Shown here: one piece after another, positions 49,900-57,145 of the stretch
How positions within the stretch are numbered: the first letter of the stretch is position 1
Layout: each line of letters begins with the position of its first letter
NCBI GenBank assembly: GCA_022749815.1
Contig: JAKIWV010000001.1
Span: 578,124-642,123, forward strand
DNA: 64,000 bases
Direction: 5' to 3'
Origin: Thermoplasmata archaeon
Lineage (GTDB): Archaea; Thermoplasmatota; Thermoplasmata; Lutacidiplasmatales; UBA184
Made by a program: the position numbers and the translations under genes
The notes under the pieces: model-generated
Told to the model about the DNA's origin: nothing
Seen by the model: only the letters and a program-made list of their open reading frames with translations
Database searches by the model: none

Positions 49900-50214
49900 T
49901 CATTTGTGCTGGGCTACGATCTCGAGGAGCCGGGTTAGCTGGGCCTCTTCGAGGAAGACGCGTTCTTTCGCAAAGAGCAGGCGGACCTCTTCCGGGTACT
50001 GGGGGAGGATGTCGGCGATCTTCACCGCGAGCGCCGCGTCGACGAAGGGAAGCGTACGGAGCTCCTCGAGGAGCTTCTTGGTCTGCTCGGGCGTGAGGCG
50101 GGTGAAGGTCTCGGCGTGCTGAAGGGCGAGCTGGGCCTCCCGGGGCAACGTGCGTTGGGCGGCCTCCGTCGCGAGGAGGTCCTTGACCGTAGCGAGCGGG
50201 ACCGGATCAGGCAT
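49900..50214 (-). CDS. rpoF: DNA-directed RNA polymerase subunit F (Rpb4-like)
   Basis: A 104-residue helical protein: VPLATVKDLLATEAAQRTLPREAQLALQHAETFTRLTPEQTKKLLEELR followed by ILPQYPEEVRLLFAKER. It pairs with subunit E (Rpb7) to form the RNA polymerase stalk. The start overlaps the L21e gene end by 8 bases and the stop overlaps the proposed DUF655 ATG, the usual archaeal arrangement. Confidence 0.92.
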   Translation of the reverse strand: MPDPVPLATVKDLLATEAAQRTLPREAQLALQHAETFTRLTPEQTKKLLEELRTLPFVDAALAVKIADILPQYPEEVRLLFAKERVFLEEAQLTRLLEIVAQHK

Positions 50215-50521
50215 GGGACTCCGGCGTCGGACCGGCGGGGAGGAGATGCACGGCGTTGGCGATCAGCTGCTTCCGCTTGTTCCCATCGAAGAATTCGATC
50301 CGGAAAGCCCGGCCGACGCGCTCGACGACGACGGCGACGCGCCCCTGGTAGCGGGGATGGGGCTGCCCGCGGGGGTCCGAGGCCTCGAGGCGAACGATGA
50401 CGCGCGACCCCGGCTCGAACGTCTGGAGGAATCGGGTGACCGGGGGCATGCCCCGCTCCCGGACCTCCTTCGTGAGCGCGCCCCGGGTGCGCGAGCGGAA
50501 TCCCTTGGAACTCTTGACCAT
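50207..50521 (-). CDS. rpl21e: Ribosomal protein L21e
   Basis: A 104-residue basic protein: KSSKGFRSRTRGALTKEVRERG followed by EPGSRVIVRLEASDPRGQPHPRYQGRVAVVVERVGRAFRIEF, the SH3-like L21e signature. It is a large-subunit ribosomal protein found in archaea and eukaryotes. It follows pus10 by 12 bases and leads the rpoF-DUF655-ksgA group. Confidence 0.96.
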   Translation of the reverse strand: MVKSSKGFRSRTRGALTKEVRERGMPPVTRFLQTFEPGSRVIVRLEASDPRGQPHPRYQGRVAVVVERVGRAFRIEFFDGNKRKQLIANAVHLLPAGPTPESHA

Positions 50522-50533
50522 CGGCAGTTTCTC

Positions 50534-51790
50534 CTATCCGGTCCGGTCGTGGATTTCCAGTACGTCGAGCAGCTCCACGGTCAAGGGCGCTCCGACGAGC
50601 TGGGACAGGTTCGGGTCGGTTCGGCCACCATCTCCCTCGACCCACTCCTTGATGTATGTCCCGCTCTCGGCGCGGAGCTCGATCGTGAAGCGGTCCGCCG
50701 TCGACTCGACGAGGTGCGCGGCCAGGATCCGACGCGCGCGGACGCGGTCGGCCCGCCGGTGCGCCACGCGGGTCGGGGTCCGCTGGGCGATCGGGCGGCC
50801 CGCCACGACGGACAGGGCCTCATTAACTTTTGCGTCCGTGGTGGCGCCGCGCAGGACCACCCGATAGCTCTTCGTCGGCGAAGCCTCCTTGATCCGGACC
50901 ACCTCGGCCCCGTCGCTCCAGGCGAGCTCCCGCACGGCAACGCGCCCCGCTGCGGCCCGGTTCACCTCCGACTCGAGGGCCGGGAGGTCCAGCGCACGGC
51001 GTCGAGGTCGGAGCACCTCGAGTACGAAGGGACGACCCGTACCGAGCATTCGGGCGTTGATGTCTTCGCGTCCCATGCCGTGGAACCGGCTGCCCTCGCC
51101 CCCCGAGGCGGCTAGGAACGGGGCCGCGACAACCTCCTCGACGCTCGACGAGTAGGTCTTTCCGGTTCCGCCACAGAAGTCGCAGCCTCGCCCTTGGCAC
51201 CGACGGCACGGCCAACGGGTCTGCGGGAGTGTCCGGTCCTCCTTGAGGTAGCGGCCGCGAACATAGAGCGGAAGTACGGTGACCTCGAGGCGCCCGGTCG
51301 GTAGGTCGGCGAGCAGGACCACGTCCGGGGCTTGAATCACCCCGTCCGCGCCGGCCAATTTCTCCACGCGCTTCCCCAACTCCCGGTTAAAGGCGGAACG
51401 GGCGCTCTCCCCCCAGGTCGTTCCGACCTCGGTCCACAGCATCTCCTCCCGCGCCAGGCGCTCGGGGTCCCAGCGCGAACCGCAGTTGAACCGGTGGTAC
51501 TCCCACCCATCCGTCGCGGCCCGGACCCGGGCCACCCACACCTCCCACCGGTCGAACGCTCCGGCGCAGAGGGTACACGGGCCCGACGGAACTGGGACGG
51601 GACGGCCGAGCGCGTGCGAGAGCCGCTGGGTCCGTTCCGGATTCGTGAGGCCGTGCCCGTATCGCCCGAAGAGCCGGCCATAGCATTCGGGGCACAGACC
51701 GCGGTCGAATGCGCGTTCCGCGACCTGCAGCACGTCGGGAACGACGTCGAACGTGACCGGGGGTGGAACCGGCGGTGAGGGCGTTTGCAT
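50534..51790 (-). CDS. pus10: tRNA pseudouridine synthase Pus10
   Basis: 418 residues from the ATG at 51790 (MQTPSPPV). The N-terminal zinc-binding part has LCPECYGRLFG, CTLCAG and a second cluster WPCRRCQGRGCDFCGGTGK. The catalytic domain has GREDINARMLGTGRPFVLE with the catalytic aspartate, and the C-terminal ESGTYIKEWVEGDGG. It makes pseudouridine 54/55 in tRNA, the archaeal route. Divergent from the DUF6015 gene. Confidence 0.95.
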   Translation of the reverse strand: MQTPSPPVPPPVTFDVVPDVLQVAERAFDRGLCPECYGRLFGRYGHGLTNPERTQRLSHALGRPVPVPSGPCTLCAGAFDRWEVWVARVRAATDGWEYHRFNCGSRWDPERLAREEMLWTEVGTTWGESARSAFNRELGKRVEKLAGADGVIQAPDVVLLADLPTGRLEVTVLPLYVRGRYLKEDRTLPQTRWPCRRCQGRGCDFCGGTGKTYSSSVEEVVAAPFLAASGGEGSRFHGMGREDINARMLGTGRPFVLEVLRPRRRALDLPALESEVNRAAAGRVAVRELAWSDGAEVVRIKEASPTKSYRVVLRGATTDAKVNEALSVVAGRPIAQRTPTRVAHRRADRVRARRILAAHLVESTADRFTIELRAESGTYIKEWVEGDGGRTDPNLSQLVGAPLTVELLDVLEIHDRTG

Positions 51791-51906
51791 GGGGGACCGG
51801 CGGACCGACAAACTCTTCAAGAGGTTACCGGAACGCCGACCCCCGGGGCCGAGGAGGCTGCCGCGCGCCGGATAACTACTTAGACGCGCACCCGCTGCCA
51901 CCGCCC

Positions 51907-52311
51907 ATGCCCGCGATCACCGAAGCCGAGCTCTCCCGCGCGATCGAGCGCACGCTCGTTGCGAAGGGGAAGCTGCCCCCGGAGCGGGCGCCCCTCATGG
52001 CGCGCATGGTCCTCGGGTACTTCGGGCCGGAGGACGCGGTCCTCGACAACAAACTCTCGAGCGAGGACCGCGACGAATTTTACAAGCTGGAGGAGGAGGG
52101 CCTCCTTACCAGCGAGGAGGAAGACGCGACGGTCAGCCGAGGCAAGACATGGCGGATCCATTACTGGCTCCTGAAGAAGAGCCGCATCCGCGACGCAAGC
52201 CAGATGGGCGAGGCCGCGCCGACGGCCGAGGACGGCGCCGTGTATCGCGAGGTCGGCGACGAGGCCTGGAACCGGCACCCCGAGAAGTCCGCCACCCCTC
52301 CGCCGTCGTGA
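51907..52311 (+). CDS. DUF6015-like small acidic protein
   Basis: 134 residues from the ATG at 51907 (MPAITEAELSRAIERTLVAKG); the track's upstream start is not supported. A helical region, RAPLMARMVLGYFGPEDAVLDNKLSSEDRDEFYKLEEEGLLTSEEED, is followed by a strand (WRIHYWLL). I associate this pattern with the DUF6015 family of Thermoplasmata, from memory. It may be an HTH-like regulator. It is divergent from pus10 and convergent with the prsW-like gene. Confidence 0.65.
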   Translation: MPAITEAELSRAIERTLVAKGKLPPERAPLMARMVLGYFGPEDAVLDNKLSSEDRDEFYKLEEEGLLTSEEEDATVSRGKTWRIHYWLLKKSRIRDASQMGEAAPTAEDGAVYREVGDEAWNRHPEKSATPPPS

Positions 52312-52324
52312 CGAGCCGGCGGAC

Positions 52325-53179
52325 CTACCGGTAGCCGGGACGGCTCGGCGGACGACGGGGGCTCGGCGGCGCCTGGTAGGGCCGCGTCCCGGTCCCCAGC
52401 GCGGGGTACTCAGTGTACCGTATGAGCGTCCGGACGTGCTCGATCGCCGCGAAGGCGAAGAAGATCGCCGTGAGCAGTCCGACGATCGATGCGTACGTCG
52501 CGTACTGGGGGTAGCCGAGGAGCCGCGCGACCACGTCGCCGGAAGCGAGGAAGTTGAAGCTCGCGTGCATTCCGACGGCCACGAGGTAGTACGCGCCGGC
52601 GCCGGCCCCTGGCACGCCAAGCTTGCTGCGCGCGTACCCGTACCCGAACATGCCCGTGCTGCTCCCGTGGAGCAGCACGCTCGACAAGCTTCGCACGATC
52701 ACGAGCCCGACCGCCGCCGCGAGCCCGCTGACGAGGAAGAGAGAGAGGCCGTAGAGGAAGGTCTCGAAGAAGCCGAAACCCAGCCCGGTGCTGGCCCCGA
52801 AGACGGGCCCGTCGGCGATCGTCCGGAGCTTGTCCCCGTTTCGGACCACTCCGGAGGCCTTGAGGCCCTCCTCGACAAACGGCGCGATAACCAGGACCAA
52901 GAAGAGGACACCGAGCGAAGAGTTCCCGTTCAGGAAGATGAATTCCGGCCCCGGTACGGTCTGGGAAAGTTGGGTGCCCGCGGAGACGAGGATCGTCTCC
53001 ACGATGGCGGCGACGATCGTCGCGACGATCGCTCCGTAGGCGAAGGAGGCGAGGAGGGGTCCCCAGGCCTCCTTCGAGTACCGCTCGGTCTGACGGATCC
53101 AGAAGAGGTAGACGAGCGCGGGAAGGAACGCGGCAAACCAAAGAATGACTAGGTCGCCGATCGCTCCGAAATCCGTCAT
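52325..53179 (-). CDS. PrsW-family intramembrane metalloprotease
   Basis: A 284-residue membrane protein with about eight helices. Conserved elements are APFVEEGLKASG (the EE pair), GFGFFETFLYG, HGSSTGMFGYGYAR and VGMHASFNFLA, which supply the Glu and His residues thought to bind zinc. PrsW proteins cut membrane regulators. The ATG overlaps the dehydrogenase stop as ATGA, so it is translationally coupled to it. A Pro/Arg-rich tail follows the last helix. Confidence 0.88.
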   Translation of the reverse strand: MTDFGAIGDLVILWFAAFLPALVYLFWIRQTERYSKEAWGPLLASFAYGAIVATIVAAIVETILVSAGTQLSQTVPGPEFIFLNGNSSLGVLFLVLVIAPFVEEGLKASGVVRNGDKLRTIADGPVFGASTGLGFGFFETFLYGLSLFLVSGLAAAVGLVIVRSLSSVLLHGSSTGMFGYGYARSKLGVPGAGAGAYYLVAVGMHASFNFLASGDVVARLLGYPQYATYASIVGLLTAIFFAFAAIEHVRTLIRYTEYPALGTGTRPYQAPPSPRRPPSRPGYR

Positions 53180-54102
53180 GCCGGCGTACCGGGCCCCTCA
53201 GGTCGCGCGGGGTACGTATAGAACCCCTCTCCGGTCTTGCGGCCGAGCTTTCCCGCCTCGACGAATCGACGGAGCATCGGGCAGGCCCGATACTTCGGGT
53301 CCCGGAAGCCGTCCCAGAGCACATCCAGGATGGCGAGCAGCGTATCGATCCCCACGAGGTCAGCGAGCTCGAACGGACCCATCGGATGATGGAATCCGAG
53401 CTTGTACGCTGTGTCGATCTCCTCCCGTGTGGAGACGCCTTCCGAAAGGATCCAGGCCGCTTCGTTGATCATCACTCCCAAGGCGCGAGTGGTGACGAAG
53501 CCGGGAGAATCCGTCGATCGAACGACCGTCTTCCCGAGGGACCGAGCGAACGTGGCCGCCGCCTCGACCACCTCCGGTCGCGTACGGTGGCCCGCGATCA
53601 CCTCGACGAGCTCCATCTTCAGCACGGGGTTGAAAAAATGAACGCCGACGAGCCGGCTCGGGTCCTCGAGGACCGAGGCGATCGAGGTGATCGGAAGCGA
53701 GGAGGTGTTCGACGCCAGGAGGGTGTCAGGACCGAGGGTGGCTTCTATCTCGCGGAACAACCCCCGCTTCAGCTCCAGGTTCTCGGGCGCCGCCTCGATG
53801 ATGATCTGCGCGCCCTCTGCTCGGCGTAGACCGATCGCGATGTCGATCCGCTGAAGGGCCTCCTCTTTGGCGCTCGGGACGATCCCGCCACTTCGCACGG
53901 CGTGCTCGAGGGCTTTCCGAACCCGGTCGAGCCCCTGCTCCGCGAGCTGAGGGTTGATGTCCTCGAGCGTGACCGCGTAGTCGGCCAGCGCGCATTGGGC
54001 GGCAATGCCGCTCCCCATCAGTCCCGCACCGGCGACAAAGACTCGTTTGCGAAGGGAGGCGCGGGGGTCGCTCGGCCTCGACGGCCCCTCGAGGTCCGTC
54101 AC
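53176..54102 (-). CDS. 3-hydroxyacyl-CoA dehydrogenase
   Basis: 308 residues from the GTG at 54102, which overlaps the thiolase-gene stop as GTGA; the longer track ORF is out of frame with that gene. The NAD-binding Rossmann motif is VFVAGAGLMGSGIA, followed by TLEDIN. The catalytic His is in GVHFFNPVLKMELVEV, and the helical domain carries SPGFVTTRALGVMINEA and HHPMGPFELADLVG. It oxidises 3-hydroxyacyl-CoA in fatty-acid or butyrate-type pathways. It is a stand-alone enzyme without a hydratase fusion. Confidence 0.9.
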   Translation of the reverse strand: MTDLEGPSRPSDPRASLRKRVFVAGAGLMGSGIAAQCALADYAVTLEDINPQLAEQGLDRVRKALEHAVRSGGIVPSAKEEALQRIDIAIGLRRAEGAQIIIEAAPENLELKRGLFREIEATLGPDTLLASNTSSLPITSIASVLEDPSRLVGVHFFNPVLKMELVEVIAGHRTRPEVVEAAATFARSLGKTVVRSTDSPGFVTTRALGVMINEAAWILSEGVSTREEIDTAYKLGFHHPMGPFELADLVGIDTLLAILDVLWDGFRDPKYRACPMLRRFVEAGKLGRKTGEGFYTYPARPEGPGTPA

Positions 54103-55094
54103 GGGGGCGCGGACGCGGCGGCCATTACAATAGGGTTGCGAGCGGCGGAGAGGAACACGCAGGCGCGGCACAACGTTCCCGTCGACGGCTCGCCGCAATC
54201 CCGGCATCGTTCGGCCGTCCCGACGCCGACCGGGCCAGTGAGGAGAGGCGCCAGCCGCTCTTGGGTCCGCAACAGGGCATGCCGGGTGCCGGGCATCGCT
54301 TCCTCGAGTTGCCAGACCACCTCGCGGAACACGTTCCGGGCCGCCGCACGCGCGTGCGGACACTCGCCGTGGTCGAACGGAAGGCCGCGCAAGCGCGCGT
54401 AGAGGAAGACTTCGCGCTCGGGAATCTGAGCGAGCGGGGCGATCCTCGGGATCAAACCGGGCTGTCGGGATCGGTGGGGAGCCATCCGGGACAGCCGGTC
54501 CAGGTCCCCGCGCGCGAGGTTCATCAGCACCGTCTGGGCGAGGTCGTCGAGGTTGAACCCGAGGACGAGAAGGTCGGCCGAGAGGTCCCGGGCCGCCCGG
54601 TTCAGCAACTGACGGCGCCAGACGCCACAGTAGGCGCACGGAATCGTGCCGGGGAGCGTCCGGAGACTCTGCTCCGTGGTCGTCCCGTACGCGTCGGAGA
54701 ATCGAACGATCCGGTGTTCGACGCCGAGCCGACGCGTGAGCTCGCCCGCGCTCTCAAGCGTCGCCGGTCGGTAGCCCGAGATTCCTTCATCGACGCTCAG
54801 GGCGACGAGGTGCACGTTGGGACGTGCTCCGAAGTATTGCTGGGTCAAGGTCAGTGCGACGGCCGAATCCTTCCCGCCGGAGAGGGCGATGGCGATCGTG
54901 CCCCCCCGGAAACGGGGTACTTGCCGATGGAGCTCGCGGCGGGTCCGTTCGACGACCGAATCACCAAAATGGGACTCGCAGAGGTGGGCGTGTTGGTACG
55001 GCTGGTCGATCACGGCGTCCTGATCGCACCGGTCGCACCGCACGGGCGGCTCACCGCGCCCCGGTATTTGAGCGTCGGAGGACGGGAATCTCAT
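54099..55094 (-). CDS. TtcA/NcsA-type tRNA thiolation enzyme
   Basis: 331 residues from the ATG at 55094. An N-terminal zinc pair (CDRCDQDAV) is followed by the PP-loop ATP motif ALSGGKDSAVAL, the central TIPCAYCGVWRR cysteines, and the C-terminal zinc cluster CRDCGEPSTGTLCRAC. This is the plan of NcsA/TtuA enzymes that add sulfur to tRNA uridines, with an Fe-S cluster held by central cysteines. It is the first gene of a three-gene coupled operon (thiolase, dehydrogenase, PrsW) and divergent from xerA. Confidence 0.88.
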   Translation of the reverse strand: MRFPSSDAQIPGRGEPPVRCDRCDQDAVIDQPYQHAHLCESHFGDSVVERTRRELHRQVPRFRGGTIAIALSGGKDSAVALTLTQQYFGARPNVHLVALSVDEGISGYRPATLESAGELTRRLGVEHRIVRFSDAYGTTTEQSLRTLPGTIPCAYCGVWRRQLLNRAARDLSADLLVLGFNLDDLAQTVLMNLARGDLDRLSRMAPHRSRQPGLIPRIAPLAQIPEREVFLYARLRGLPFDHGECPHARAAARNVFREVVWQLEEAMPGTRHALLRTQERLAPLLTGPVGVGTAERCRDCGEPSTGTLCRACVFLSAARNPIVMAAASAPP

Positions 55095-55126
55095 CGCGTG
55101 CGAAAGCGATACCACTCGACATACAC

Positions 55127-55136
55127 GCTTAATTAA
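55127..55136 (+). promoter_or_regulatory. TATA element for xerA
   Basis: GCTTAATTAA ends 26 bases before the ATG at 55162, so the xerA transcript is probably leaderless. It lies in the 67-base gap to the divergent thiolase gene and could serve both. Confidence 0.5.
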
Positions 55137-55161
55137 CCGAACCCGGGCCAACTGAGTTCCG

Positions 55162-56070
55162 ATGGCTTCTGCGATCGTTCCACGGACTCGCGCCGCGCGC
55201 ACCCGGCCCGTGGGCGCCGCGCTGACGGGGGAGGCGCGTCCCTTCTCCGTCGCGCCGGTGGTGGACCGGTTCACTCGGTTGCTTCAGTCCCAGGAGCGGA
55301 GCCCGTGTACGGTGAAGCAGTACGGTCACATCGCCCGAATGTTCCTCGGATACGTTCAGAAACCACTCGAGAACGTGGCCCCCCAGGACCTCAATGCGTT
55401 CCGGGAGCACCTCGTCCTCGAGCGCCACTACAGCAAGAACTCCCTCTACACGACGGTCCGCGGCCTCACCTGTCTCTTCCGGAGTTTCGGTCTGACCACC
55501 GCCGAACAACTCGAAGCGCCCCGACGACCGGCGCGGCTACCTCACTACCTTACCGAAGAAGAAACGCACCGGCTGTTCGAGGCCGTCCAGGGCAATCCAC
55601 GGGACTCCGCGATCATCCATGTTCTGGCCTACTGCGGACTCCGGGTGGGGGAGCTGTGCCGGTTATCCGTCGAGGACGTGGACTTGAGCTCGAACATCCT
55701 CCATGTCCGGTCCGGCAAGGGGGACCGCGACCGGGAGGTCATCATCGAGGAAAAGACCCGGATCGCTATCGACCGGTACACGGCCGAACGGGCGCTCGCC
55801 GGACAGGCTGGGCCCCGCCTGTTCCCCGTCAGCCCGGTCACCGTAGAGCGGATGGTCCGAGCGAAGGCCGAGGTCGCGCAGATCAACCGGCGCGTGACTC
55901 CGCACATGCTCCGGCATACGCTCGCGACCACGCTGCTCAGCCGAGGGTGCGACATTCGGTACATCCAGAAGTTGTTGGGCCACGCCTCGGTGGCGACAAC
56001 GCAAATCTACACCCATGTGGACACCGCGGCCCTTCGCGACGCCTACCGCCGCGCGAAGCCCAACTATTGA
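55162..56070 (+). CDS. xerA: XerA-type tyrosine recombinase
   Basis: A 302-residue recombinase. An N-terminal SAM-like core-binding domain (VVDRFTRLLQSQERSPCTVKQYGHIARMFLGYV) precedes the catalytic domain. Catalytic residues are visible: Arg in YCGLRVGEL, Lys in RSGKGDRDR, His-Arg in VTPHMLRHTLATTLL, His in LLGHASVATT and Tyr in TQIYTHV. Archaeal XerA resolves chromosome dimers at dif. No dif site was identified in the window. It stands alone, so a chromosomal housekeeping role is more likely than an element-encoded integrase. Confidence 0.93.
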   Translation: MASAIVPRTRAARTRPVGAALTGEARPFSVAPVVDRFTRLLQSQERSPCTVKQYGHIARMFLGYVQKPLENVAPQDLNAFREHLVLERHYSKNSLYTTVRGLTCLFRSFGLTTAEQLEAPRRPARLPHYLTEEETHRLFEAVQGNPRDSAIIHVLAYCGLRVGELCRLSVEDVDLSSNILHVRSGKGDRDREVIIEEKTRIAIDRYTAERALAGQAGPRLFPVSPVTVERMVRAKAEVAQINRRVTPHMLRHTLATTLLSRGCDIRYIQKLLGHASVATTQIYTHVDTAALRDAYRRAKPNY

Positions 56071-56094
56071 TTCAATACAACCGGGGTCCATCCC

Positions 56095-57003
56095 CTACGG
56101 TGTCGCGCGGATTCGCTCGAGCTTCTCCAGGAACTCGATTCCCTCTCCCGTGGTCATCGGGTTCCCATCCTCTCGGGTCAGCGGAAGGCCGGCGTCCGCG
56201 CACGCCTGTTCGGGGGTAGCGCCTTCGAGGAGGGCCCGGACCGCGCGTCGCTCCTTCCGACCCAAGCTGAGACCCTCGATGACGAAGTCCTCGAAGGCCT
56301 CGTAGGCGATCGGACAGACAGCCCGAACGGCTCGTGCAAGTTCGGCGGCGTAGACTCTGATCTCCTCTTGAGAGTGAGCGTCGAGGCGCAACGAGAGGAA
56401 GTGGAGCAGGTTCCACAGGTTGATCTTCCAGTACCATTGCGTGTAGTAGGCGAGGGGCAGGATGGTGCGCGCCGTTTCCCGGGCGACGCCGGCCTCCAGG
56501 GCGGCCGTGTAGGCGGTGTAGGCCTCGTGACTCACGCGTTCCAGATCGGCCCGGAACCGTCCGGCGACCTCGGGGGGCAAGGGCTCGGCGCGGCCCTGCC
56601 GGTTCCGAGTGGATTGCCGCCGGATGTCTTCGACCGGAGGAAGGTCGAATTCGTCGGGGACGATCGAGTAGCGCGCCGAGAACTCATTCGTTGAGCTGGC
56701 TCTATGCCGGATCCATTGGCGAGCGACATAGATCGGGAGTCGGACGAGAAACTTGAAGTCGACCATCTCGAACGGCGTCGTGTGCCGGTGGCGTAGCAGA
56801 TAGCGGACCAGCCCGCGATCGTCGCGGATCGACTTCGTTCCGGGGCCGTAGGACACTCGGGCGGCCTGCACGATCGCGGCGTCATTACCCATATAGTCGA
56901 CAAGGACAACGAATCCGTGGGAGAGTACGGGCCGCTTCACCCCGATGAGCCGGTCGGCCTCAGGGACCGATGGGCGTGTCATCGGCGGGTCGTCAACGCG
57001 CAT
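56095..57003 (-). CDS. thyX: Flavin-dependent thymidylate synthase
   Basis: 302 residues from the ATG at 57003, chosen because a TATA-like element lies 24 bases upstream; the ATG at 56982 is an alternative. The family motif RHRxxSxNExSxR is exact as RHRASSTNEFSAR. Other conserved parts are AARVSYG, RYLLRHRHTTPFEM and WKINLWNLLHFLSLRLDAH. It makes dTMP from dUMP with FAD, methylenetetrahydrofolate and NADPH. It is convergent with xerA, 25 bases apart, and divergent from metG. Confidence 0.96.
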   Translation of the reverse strand: MRVDDPPMTRPSVPEADRLIGVKRPVLSHGFVVLVDYMGNDAAIVQAARVSYGPGTKSIRDDRGLVRYLLRHRHTTPFEMVDFKFLVRLPIYVARQWIRHRASSTNEFSARYSIVPDEFDLPPVEDIRRQSTRNRQGRAEPLPPEVAGRFRADLERVSHEAYTAYTAALEAGVARETARTILPLAYYTQWYWKINLWNLLHFLSLRLDAHSQEEIRVYAAELARAVRAVCPIAYEAFEDFVIEGLSLGRKERRAVRALLEGATPEQACADAGLPLTREDGNPMTTGEGIEFLEKLERIRATP

Positions 57004-57026
57004 GCCGGGAAGGGAACAGAGGACTG

Positions 57027-57034
57027 GAATAAAC
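57027..57034 (-). promoter_or_regulatory. TATA-like element for thyX
   Basis: GTTTATTC on the minus strand, 24 bases upstream of the ATG at 57003. The spacing predicts a leaderless mRNA and supports that start. Confidence 0.5.
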
Positions 57035-57084
57035 CCTGCGCGCGCGACGGTACCCGCTGAGCGTGGGAACGGTTGCCTCGATAA

Positions 57085-57111
57085 GGGGCGCCCAAATCGT
57101 TTTGGCGCCCC
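57085..57111. repeat. Interrupted palindrome between divergent thyX and metG
   Basis: GGGGCGCC-C-AAA-TCG-TTT-T-GGCGCCCC: an 8-bp GC stem, one mismatch, then a 3-bp AT stem around TCG. It lies 35 bases before the metG start and 82 before thyX. It could be an operator or an mRNA hairpin in the metG leader. Confidence 0.6.
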
Positions 57112-57145
57112 AAGATTCCGTCCCTCTCTCGCGGGGGAGGCAGGC

